Assembly: GCF_040954645.1 (NCBI RefSeq)
Contig: NC_092808.1
Location: 113,934,049-113,998,048 of the forward strand
Source of the DNA: Diabrotica undecimpunctata
Taxonomy: Eukaryota > Arthropoda > Insecta > Coleoptera > Chrysomelidae
DNA: 64,000 bases
Direction of reading: 5' to 3'
This document shows positions 56,440 to 64,000 of this stretch, in pieces. The notes under the pieces were generated by a model. The model made no database searches and was not told where the DNA came from. It saw only the letters and a program-made list of their open reading frames with translations. Position numbers and translations under genes: made by a program. The stretch's first letter is position 1, and every line of letters begins with the position of its first letter.

Positions 56440-56640
56440 AATTTTGACGAGAATATTAATTTTGGGACCCCAAAAAAGATGCACAAAAATTTACCATTTT
56501 TACCCCCGGGCTTCTTCCTAAAACCCCCATCTCAGGGGGTAAAAACGAAAAAAATCAATTTACCGAGAATGTGTACACCGTAGAAAAAAATGTTTCAAAT
56601 AAAAAATATAGCTAAGATAATTTTGCCTGTGTCTTCTTCT
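56440..56640. mobile_element. Fold-back family outer segment
   Basis: ttaattttgggaccccaaaa, ctcagggggtaaaaacg and gtgtacaccgtagaaaaaaa match, inverted, the sequence outside the right arm of copies 1 and 3 (7260-7450; 60225-60380). Non-coding. Confidence 0.5.
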
Positions 56641-57690
56641 TTTGGTGCCTATCCTCTGTGGATGTTGGCAATCACGTTGTCCATACAACTTTGTTGACAG
56701 CTGCTTTAAATAGATGTATGGTAGTCATTTCTGCCCACTGTCTGATGTTCTTCAACCACGATGTCCTTCTGCGCCCTTGAGATCTTTTGCCTTCTACCTT
56801 ACCTTGTAAAATTAGTTGAATTAGTTGATACTTCTCAATGCGCATCACATGCCCTAAGTATGTCATCTTTCTGATTTTCACGATACGCATAATTTCCAGA
56901 TCTTTACTCATAAGTTGGATCACCGTGTTGTTTGTAACATGATGGATATAGGAAATTCTGAGCATGCGGCGGTAGCACCACATTTCGAAGGCTTCTAATC
57001 GTTTGGATGATGCTTCCGTCAAGGTCCAGGCTTCGACTCCATATAAAAGGGTAGAAAATACATAACATCTCAAGACTCGTGTTCTTATATCAATTTTCAG
57101 GTACATATTACATAAAATCTTCCTAAAGCGATTGAAGAAAGCTCTCGCCTTTTCTATACAACATCTTTTTTCCTGCAGGTGGTCCCATTCCTTATTTAGG
57201 CTGCATCCAAGGTATGTAATTTTGTCGATTATTTTCAAGGGTTTATTATTAGCTGGGAACTGGTGCTTTATTACGTCGTTTTTACTTACTACAAGAATTT
57301 TGGTCTTCTTACAGTTTAATTTCATGCCTTCTGTCACAGGCTTCCACTACACGGTGTATTAATGTTTGCAGGTCCTCCGCATTATCAGCAATCAAAACCG
57401 TATCGCCCGCATTTCTTAAATTGTTTATGATTTCACCCTTAATTTTTATGATAGCTTCCCTGAACAGCATTTCCGAGTAAGTATTGAACAACGTCGGTGA
57501 TAAAATGCAGCCCTGATTTATTTCCCATTTTATCGTGAATTCTTGTGAGGTTTTGTTGTCTACTCGTACAGTTGTCCTTTGCTGTAAGCATAAATTTTTA
57601 ATTTGGCGTAAATCATTGTCATCAATACTAGATTCTTTCAGTATCTGAAATAACTTTTAATGTTGCACCTTGTCAAATGCTTTTTCAAAG

Positions 57691-58158
57691 TGAACAAATC
57701 CCCTTCGTTGGCTCAGTGAAGATGTTCGTTCAGTTGTAATGGAAACACCAAATAATAGTAGCAGAGTTTATTGTAGAGACGTACACTATGGGTGTAGACC
57801 CGGGATTACTTTGAGTAGAGACTGATGAAGTTGATCGTTGACGACTATCAAGTTCGTTGAGTGAATATTGATTAAATGCCTCTCTAGGCAAGAGATCTTA
57901 GTTTTATATAAACTTTAATTGGGTCAATATTTTCGCGGACCTCGCGTGACATGTGTATTTAATTTATGTAAATAGTTTAACTTTGTCAGCACTTTTGACT
58001 GATGTCCAAATTATATTATTGATAATTGACCAAATGTGTATGTAACCTAATTAACTACGTGTGTGTATTTAATAACAAATAGATTCATTCGGTCTACTGG
58101 GTGATAAAATTATACTGTCCAATTTCGGATATGAATTCTAAAGATTTGATATTGGACA
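57691..58158 (-). repeat. 3' LTR
   Basis: 468 bp, tgaacaaatcc ... atattggaca in plus orientation. On the coding (minus) strand it is the downstream LTR. No obvious purine-rich tract precedes it, suggesting the deletion or divergence removed the usual polypurine signal. Confidence 0.95.
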
Positions 58159-58292
58159 TACTGCGGAATCGGGCAATCTGGCCCAAGTGTCAATACTCAA
58201 AGTTTACATATAAGTATTACATAACATAGTAAAATTCAAACATGATAAATTATAAATAGTTTAAGAATAATCAACAATCTTCCAACCGTACC

Positions 58293-58742
58293 CTAGCTAT
58301 CAATGTCCGACTCTATCTCTAGATTAAAATTAGGGCAATTGGATGAAAATGTGGAAAGTGGGATGTCAACTTGGGAAGTCGACGGTACATTGTTGTGCCG
58401 ATTACTAACTAATACAGGTACTTCCTGTTCGTTAGTCTGAGTTTGTGGATTCCCTGAACGACATAGTCGTGCAACAGGACGGTACTTCCATAACGTGAGT
58501 ATCCCAATTATTACCATTATAGTAATGATCCCGGTGGCCACAAAATAATGCCAATTAGATTCGTAAATCGATCGCCACTGCGTATGCGTCATTTCTTGTT
58601 CCAGACTCTCCTCCTCAAGTAACACATGACGTAGCTCTCGTTCTCCCGGGTCTAGTGGTCTCTCTCTGCTACTGAGGGTGTTGCTGGCGTGGACTGTATA
58701 GGCTCTCTCAAACTTCCTTGAAGTATCCGGCTCGAAGGACCA
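58293..58742 (-). pseudogene. env-like C-terminal remnant with transmembrane segment
   Basis: The frame is open from the primer site to a stop at 58293. It has a charged juxtamembrane part (LEEESLEQEMTHTQ), then NWHYFVATGIITIMVIIGIL, a single hydrophobic segment of about 22 residues followed by basic KYRP, and a polar tail of about 55 residues ending EIESDIDS. This resembles the membrane anchor and cytoplasmic tail of an envelope-like third ORF in retrovirus-like insect LTR elements. There is no signal peptide, cleavage site or fusion region left. Identity is inferred from topology and its place before the 3' LTR. Confidence 0.55.
58726..58742 (-). other. Primer binding site matching tRNA-Tyr
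   Basis: Minus strand TGGTCCTTCGAGCCGGA directly abuts the 5' LTR. Its complement, tccggctcgaaggacca, is what I know as the 3' end of eukaryotic tRNA-Tyr including CCA. The 17-base match and position fix the transcription direction as minus. Confidence 0.85.
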
Positions 58743-59210
58743 TGAACAAATCCCCTTCGTTGGCTCAGTGAAGATGTTCGTTCAGTTGTAATGGAAACAC
58801 CAAATAATAGTAGCAGAGTTTATTGTAGAGACGTACACTATGGGTGTAGACCCGGGATTACTTTGAGTAGAGACTGATGAAGTTGATCGTTGACGACTAT
58901 CAAGTTCGTTGAGTGAATATTGATTGAATGCCTCTCTAGGCAAGAGATCTTAGTTTTATATAAACTTTAATTGGGTCAATATTTTCGCGGACCTCGCGTG
59001 ACATGTGTATTTAATTTATGTAAATAGTTTAACTTTGTCAGCACTTTTGACTGATGTCCAAATTATATTATTGATAATTGACCAAATGTGTATGTAACCT
59101 AATTAACTACGTGTGTGTATTTAATAACAAATAGATTCATTCGGTCTACTGGGTGATAAAATTATACTGTCCAATTTCGAATATGAATTCTAAAGATTTG
59201 ATATTGGACA
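58743..59210 (-). repeat. 5' LTR
   Basis: 468 bp, same ends as its partner; on the minus strand it starts TGTCCAATATC and ends GATTTGTTCA, followed at once by the primer binding site. Confidence 0.95.
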
Positions 59211-59333
59211 CAAAGTCTATAAAGCATGCGAAGACTTCGCAATTTACGTCTCGAGCTCTTTGTATCATTACTTGTATGGAAAATAGGGCTTCTCGCGTTC
59301 TCACTGCATGTGAGTAGGCGCGCGAAATCAAAC

Positions 59334-60430
59334 TTCAATAAAATTTGTATCAGCTCGACGGTAAAAATTCGATATCTTTTGATTCAAGTGACGTATCAAC
59401 AAAATTCAAGATGCGTTTTAAAGGAAAACAGTTCAGCTTTCGTATGCAGTTTATGGATTTTGCCACATCTAAACTTAGTTTTTATACAGGTGTTAAATAA
59501 ATAAACGTGGCGCGATTTTTGCCTTTTTTTATTATTCTCACGAGATCAATACAATGTATCCCTTGATTGACTTGCCACTATGAACTTTCGATTACTAGAG
59601 CCCAATCTTTAAAAACCAAAGCATGAAATTTTAGTTTTGAGTGTTGGCAACAAATGTGAGGCATTTGAAATATGCTTAAAACACGCTGAATTTAAACTTT
59701 CACACAACAAACGATCTAAAACATTTAAAACTTTGTTTTCAATTACACTATTAAGTTTTTCAAAAGAACAAAACTTTTGCAATAAACTACACCCAATACC
59801 ATCTTCTTAAAAATATAAAATTCGTAAAACATCAAATTCGTAAAACATTAAATTCTGCGTTTTTTATTCATGTTTCAAATGCCTCATATTTGTTACCACA
59901 ACTCAAAATTGAAATTTCATGTCATAGGTTTTAAAGATTGAACTCTAAAAATGAAAATTTTACCACAACTGGTCATTGAAAGTGATCAATTTTATTGATC
60001 TCACGAGAATCGTAAAACATGTCAAAAATCTCGCCACGTTGATTTATTTAACACCTTTATAAAAACTGAGTTTATACTCGGCAAAACACAAAAACTGCAT
60101 ACGAAAGCTGCACTCTTTGCCTTTAAAACACATCTTGATTTTTGTCGATAGGACATTCAAATCAAAAATCGAATTTTTGCCGTCGAACTGGTACAAATTT
60201 TATTAAACATTGATTTATTTAACTACATTTTTTTAGAAACTTTTTTTACGGTGTACAGGTGTACTTGTTAAATCGATTTTTTGTGTTTTTACCCCCCTAC
60301 GAGGGGGCTTTTAGGGGAAAGCTCAGGCTTAAAAGTGCTAAACTTTTTTACATATTTTTTGGAGTCCCAAAATTAATATTTTCTGCAAAACTCAGCTTGT
60401 TTGTATGATTTTGAGGGGTCAACTCTCTGA
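59334..60430. mobile_element. Fold-back element, copy 3
   Basis: Left arm from caataaaatttgtatcagct (59337) includes cgtatgcagtttatggattt; right arm ends gccgtcgaactggtacaaat at about 60205 and includes aaaactgcatacgaaagctg. Arms of 170-180 bp are inverted. More central blocks (catttgaaatatgc, caaatgcctcatatttgtta) also pair, so most of the 880-bp body folds back. Outer sequence 60225-60430 is shared with copy 1. No ORF. Confidence 0.65.
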
Positions 60431-60722
60431 CGGCTGGACTAATAACCAACATTGACGAAGTATATGGGGGAAAAAGAGTTTTGAAAAACATACGAATGCC
60501 TGACAATATGATTGCTAAAAAGCTAACGGCAGGAACACCTATAGGAAGAAGAAGTAGAGGCTGACCGCGAATTAGGTGGTTAGATGGAGTTAAGACCGAC
60601 CTAGGGATACTAGAGATCAGAAGATGGCAACACGTTGCTAAAAACCGAACAGAATGGCGACGAATCTTAGACCAAGCCAGGATCCAGAGAGGATTGTCAA
60701 GACAAAGATGATGATGATGATA
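60431..60722 (+). pseudogene. LINE C-terminal end (GATGAT tail)
   Basis: KNIRMPDNMIAKKLTAGTPI, GRRSRG, a stop, PRIRWLDGVKTDLGILEIRR and QHVAKNRTEWRRILDQARIQ, ending agatgatgatgatgatac. Short truncated insertion of an RTE-like LINE. The minus-strand open frame at the same place is its shadow. Confidence 0.8.
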
Positions 60723-62204
60723 CAAGCGTTATCGTTACCTCCTGCTTGTGCTCACACCGGTCTTGATCGGAGATGACCACTATCTTCTTTACTAACTTCA
60801 TCTTATTTCTGCAGCGAACATTTATTTTGTTATTTTCTTGATTATCTTTCTTGTGGATTTTTCTTTCTTTTGCTTTGAGTTCACATTATCTTCTTTATTG
60901 TTGTTATAATATATATTATAGTTACAATTAAGCATCGATTTAACATCCAAGGTACATTGTACCTTATAAATAGAGTTTTTTTATCAAAACCCGATAAAAT
61001 TTTTTGGGCTGAAAAAAGCAATAACTATTTAGCAGCGCTTTGTAGGGCATTCTGTTCGATATAATTGAAATCCTTATATAACTTATATAAAGGTTTGTAA
61101 AAAAATGTTTATCCTAATATCGTACGGTGATTTTTTTAAAGTAGATCAAACCTTGCGAATATATTGCTTGCAGTAATTTTTGTTTTTTTTTCCTTATTTC
61201 TTTGTTTCATTTTGTTACAGCTTCATTTTTATATCTACTGTAATTGATAAATATAATGCAATGCTACCAATAAGTTTATTAATTTGCAAACCATATGTGT
61301 AGTTCGTTAATCTTAACGATTAACGTTACATGGTAGTGTTATCATTATTTTGCCTAGAATGCCCTAAGCGAGATGAACTGCCATCATGCCCCTGATGTTT
61401 TTTGTAACTAATGATGTCACTTAAATCTCGAACAAGTGTTTCTTTAAGCCGAGAAATATTTCGTATTTAATCATATGTTTATACTCAACTGGTTCAAAAA
61501 AGCGAACCGATTGGATTGCCTTTTTTGTTCAAGCTTGCTATATATTAAATTACATTTATATCAACGGTTTCTCATGTTGTCTTTCTCTGTATAAATATTT
61601 TCTTAGAAAAAAACTAATAATATATGTTAATCTGGACGCCTACAACAACTGTATATGCTAATTTTGTGGTCGAGTTAATTTATTCACGCAAATGAAGAAA
61701 TAAGATGAATGTACAAAGGATATTTCAATAGTGGATGTCAACATTTTTCACTGATTGTTTTCCATATAACATCACCTGTATCGTCATACAACAAAGGCAT
61801 GTGTTAAAAGCGCAGTATTAGAAGGTGCGTTTGGTTTGTTAAGAAATATAATAAAAATTTATAATTAAAATAAAAAGTAATTTAAATTAGAAACGCAGTT
61901 TCAAGAGATAGACATAAAAAAGTAATTAGACGAGTGAAGGATGCATTTTCATATAAAATTCTATACTCTAACTTCATTATATATGTATATTATCATCGTC
62001 AGTCTTCACGGGTTAGGCCCTCTGGCGTATTCTGCTCCTTTACTCCACCTTTTCCTGGATCTCAACATTTCTTTTACCTTTCAATTTGTAGTTCGAAACC
62101 TTAAAGGCATACTAACTGAATGGATGGATGGACTTGATGAAAATTCATTTTATTTAACAACAAAACACTGAAAACTTTTGTTTTTAACACTTTCACCAAA
62201 TTAA
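60723..62204. other. No gene seen
   Basis: AT-rich, with short chance frames only. The 76-codon frame at 61941 has no recognisable domain. Confidence 0.45.
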
Positions 62205-62262
62205 TTATAATTTATTATCACTACAGCTGTTTCGATAGAGTGCCTTTTTCAAGTAATTTATT
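62205..62262 (-). mobile_element. Penelope-like terminal remnant
   Basis: Minus strand: ATTAC and GTGAT pair as stem I; GAAA is followed by a minimal stem III (AC/GT with loop AGCT) and A17. The core box is ttgaaaa rather than CTGANGA and stem II is weak, so the fold is decayed. Confidence 0.45.
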
Positions 62263-62590
62263 TTTGCTATGCGTTTACAGTTTATAGTCTTTAACCGAAT
62301 AAGTTAAGCAGGAGAGACCTGTTTGTTTCAAGTTAGTCATTCATAATTATGTCTGTATATATACGTACTGGAGCTCTGGAAAAGCAATATTATTTGAAAA
62401 CAGTGTTATTGTTTTAATGAGGTTTTAATAATTCCACTCCAATCGTTAATTGGCTTTATTTTATAAGTAAAATGTACATGTAAATAAAAAAAAACAATAA
62501 AAATTAAAAAACAAAAACTATAAATCAAAGTTACCTATAACCAAACGTTATAAGCCAAACTAGGTTCTATAATATCTTAAATATAATATC

Positions 62591-63215
62591 TTAATCTGAT
62601 TTAGACTGCATGCTCTGTTTTATCTCAGCACAATGTATAGATATTTGCTTTAAGTGTCCTGGGCAAGTCCATTGATCACAGCTGCGGCACAATTTTCTCG
62701 TGCTCTTATTCCTTGCTCGTCCACAAATATGACAACGCCAAAGGACCAAAGATCGAGACGGAATTCTTTATGAGTTTCCTTATTTATTTTTAAAAGAAAT
62801 TAAATTTTTTCTTTTGTTTCTGTTGATGTGTGAGTGTTGTCTAGCCGCCTTAACATCAGTGGTTTTATTAACTCAAACGAAATGTCCTGAAGAAAAGTGC
62901 TTCTTGGGAGTGATGCAGTGACAATATTAGCCTTATACAGGGAAAATGCATTAATTACTGATATATTTAATAAATTAAAGAACACGGTGAGTGGCCAATG
63001 CCGAGAGTTTCGGAAAACATCATATTGTGCACACAACTCGTCAACCAGATCCACACCGGATTTTGTTTTGTTGTAATCCATTATTATTTCGGTTTTGTTC
63101 TTGTTTTCTGTTTCAGGATCAATACTTTTATCATGTTGCATGGTTGAAACAGCTAATACGACCTTATTTTTTTTTAAACGTACTGTAACGAAATAGCCCA
63201 TCTCCGATACGTCAT
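62591..63215 (-). pseudogene. Second piggyBac transposase, C-terminal part
   Basis: 63201-62800 reads GYFVTVRLKKNKVVLAVSTM, IIMDYNKTKSGVDLVDELCA, QYDVFRNSRHWPLTVFFNLL and NISVINAFSLYK, the last acidic block and following helices of a piggyBac transposase. After a frameshift near 62790 the Cys-rich end CHICGRARNKSTRKLCRSCD, HLKQISIHC reaches a TAA at 62591. The subfamily differs from the copy at 9109 (NKTKSGVD against NSHMDGVD). The upstream part is cut off by the LTR element at about 63215. Confidence 0.88.
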
Positions 63216-63456
63216 AATTCTTAGAAGGACGAATCTAGAAAACGTAAGATTCGGCATGTCAATAGCGCCCGTTCTTCGGACGGGAGACAATTAGAGGTGT
63301 GACAACGCCAGAATGTTCTCGAAAAGTAACTTTATTATATATATATGTAACGTTGTTAGGAGTGAGTTTAGTTGATAAGAGAGTACCGAACTGTAAACTT
63401 ATAAATAAATATATGTATATAAATTCGAACCGCTCGTTTTATTTAATCTCGCTACA
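63216..63456 (+). repeat. 5' LTR of a gypsy-like element (approximate)
   Basis: The stretch ends ctcgctaca at 63456 followed by gttggtgtccggtgtgaga, a PBS-like TGGTGTC motif typical of many gypsy-group elements. It contains aataaa near 63401 and a short hairpin cccgttcttcggacggg (about 63270). The left boundary is inferred from the end of piggyBac coding; the second LTR lies outside the window. Confidence 0.65.
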
Positions 63457-63458
63457 GT

Positions 63459-63475
63459 TGGTGTCCGGTGTGAGA
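63459..63475 (+). other. Primer binding site of the gypsy-like element
   Basis: TGGTGTCCGGTGTGAGA starts two bases after the LTR end. The TGG start is complementary to tRNA CCA. I do not assign the tRNA. Confidence 0.6.
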
Positions 63476-63617
63476 TTTGCAAATAAATTCAGCAGTGATT
63501 TTTGGAAAAGACTTTTGAACTTTTGAAAAGTATTGTTCGTCGGGAACATCCGCGTAGTTCGGTAGTGCCCTTTGTACGAAAGAACATTTAAAGAAGTACG
63601 TGTGTGCCTAAAGAAAG

Positions 63618-64000
63618 ATGCTGCTAGTACAACTCTCAGTAAAACAGTTGCGAGAGCAACTAGAAGAACGCGATGAAGATTGCAGCGGGTCCAAGAAGAT
63701 CCTCCAAGAACGACTGAAGAATGTTCTTAACAAGAATGGAGATGATCCAGAGACATTCCATTTTCAGTCAGCAAAAGAAGCAGTTTTAATGAAGATAGAA
63801 GAAACTTCTAAAAAAACTGATGATAAATTCGAGACTGTTTCCAAAAGATTCGATGAAACGTCTCAAATGATAGAAGAATCTTCTAAAAAAAATGATGATA
63901 AATTCGAGACTGTTTCCAAAAGATTCGATGAAACGTCTCAAATGATAGAAGAATCTTCTAAAAAAAATGATGATAAATTCGAGACTGTTTCCAAAAGATT
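63618..64000 (+). CDS. gag-like protein of gypsy-type element, partial
   Basis: ATG at 63618, open to the window end (127 codons seen). Residues about 4-35 (LSVKQLREQLEERDED, then SGSKKILQERL) form a SAP-like helix-turn-helix, a DNA-binding start seen in some insect gypsy gags. From residue 58 come 25-26 residue charged repeats (MIEESSKKNDDKFETVSKRF, DETSQ), predicted coiled coil, encoded by a 75-bp tandem unit. No stop or frameshift was seen, so this copy may be intact. It lies about 160 bp after the PBS, where gag belongs. Confidence 0.75.
   Translation, partial: MLLVQLSVKQLREQLEERDEDCSGSKKILQERLKNVLNKNGDDPETFHFQSAKEAVLMKIEETSKKTDDKFETVSKRFDETSQMIEESSKKNDDKFETVSKRFDETSQMIEESSKKNDDKFETVSKR
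63789..64000 (+). repeat. 75-bp coding tandem repeats
   Basis: Units start at 63789 (78 bp, one codon longer), 63867 and 63942, the last running off the window. Units two and three look identical (ATGATAGAAGAATCTTCT and onward). In frame within gag. Confidence 0.95.

Larger units (their letters stand above)
57691..59210 (-). mobile_element. LTR retrotransposon, internally deleted, very young
   Basis: Two 468-bp LTRs (57691-58158, 58743-59210) begin TG and end CA. By eye they differ at two positions (a/g near 57873 and 59192-type sites). The TSD caaag lies at 57686-57690 and 59211-59215. The 584-bp interior keeps the primer binding site and a C-terminal env-like frame, both on the minus strand, but has lost gag and pol. 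It sits in RT motif A of a LINE. Near-identical LTRs imply recent insertion by machinery supplied from an intact relative. Confidence 0.95.
56641..59333 (-). pseudogene. LINE reverse transcriptase split by an LTR retrotransposon
   Basis: From 59333: SHAVRTREALFSIQVMIQRA and NCEVFACFIDF, the start of motif A, then the LTR element. The frame resumes at 57690 as EKAFDKVQH. The catalytic box reads NLRNAGDTVLIA (YADD changed to NAGD). The C-terminal frame 57337-56672 is open for 221 codons: KIIDKITYLGCSLNKEWDHL, STLLYGVEAWTLTEASSKRL, TYLGHVMRIEKYQLIQLILQ and the end. The tail is GAAGAAGACAC. Frame breaks occur around 57640, 57500 and 57330. Same family as the copies at 651 and 43605. Confidence 0.9.

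Noticed and set aside
57815..57855. CTGATGA in the LTR as a hammerhead core
   Set aside because: No GAAA box or stem II follows at the right spacing; the same holds for ctgatgaag at 23910.
1..64000. CRISPR arrays, rRNA and tRNA genes
   Set aside because: No regularly spaced repeats with unique spacers, and no complete cloverleaf or rRNA core was seen; the only tRNA-like sequence is the primer binding site at 58726.

Overview
The window looks like an AT-rich, transposon-packed segment of an animal nuclear genome, most probably an insect and perhaps a beetle; the species is inferred only from element types and composition. I found no convincing host gene, tRNA, rRNA or CRISPR array. Nearly every open frame that can be interpreted is a decayed mobile-element protein: non-LTR retrotransposons (LINEs), Penelope-like elements (PLEs), LTR retrotransposons, piggyBac, hAT, Tc1/mariner, PIF/Harbinger-like elements and several MITE or fold-back families.

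Layout. 1-2070: an unclassified coding remnant and a minus-strand LINE. 4560-6260: TA microsatellites around a PLE terminal region with a hammerhead-like fold, then a PLE GIY-YIG endonuclease remnant. 6455-8791: two copies of a fold-back family. 8792-11218: decayed piggyBac. 12040-12900: RNase H-bearing LINE end with an A-rich tail. 13985-24010: mostly non-coding, with a PLE terminus, a Harbinger-like element holding a 145-bp palindrome, a LINE fragment and an unclassified transposon ORF. 24660-30283: jockey-type LINE, another PLE terminus, a short LINE end with a clean target-site duplication (TSD), and a LINE carrying a second LINE. 31310-36395: LINE pieces and a three-level nest (LINE, hAT inside it, LINE end inside the hAT). 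37148-39225: a LINE between two direct repeats, itself carrying another LINE end. 39995-46430: Tc1 DD34E remnant, LINE pieces, and an I/R1-like LINE interrupted by an 8-bp-TSD MITE. 47627-50000: a complete-ended Tc1/mariner with TIRs over 300 bp carrying a 241-bp MITE. 53282-53760: a repeat with nested inverted arms and a canonical hammerhead ribozyme. 54201-54720: a GC-richer island of unknown coding nature. 56205-60722: LINE remnants, one split by a very young LTR retrotransposon with an env-like remnant. 62205-64000: PLE terminus, second piggyBac remnant, and the 5' end of a gypsy-like LTR element whose gag has a SAP-like start and 75-bp tandem repeats.

How it works together. The window is a stratigraphy of insertions. 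Six insertions have target duplications readable by eye (aaatgtatcgtg, atttaaca, gctgcctttat, cccaaagg, gtctgtttc, caaag), and at several the host element's reading frame resumes exactly when the insert is skipped, so relative ages can be ordered. The most interesting signal is a family of PLE-type terminal structures with hammerhead folds, two of them with near-complete or complete catalytic architecture.
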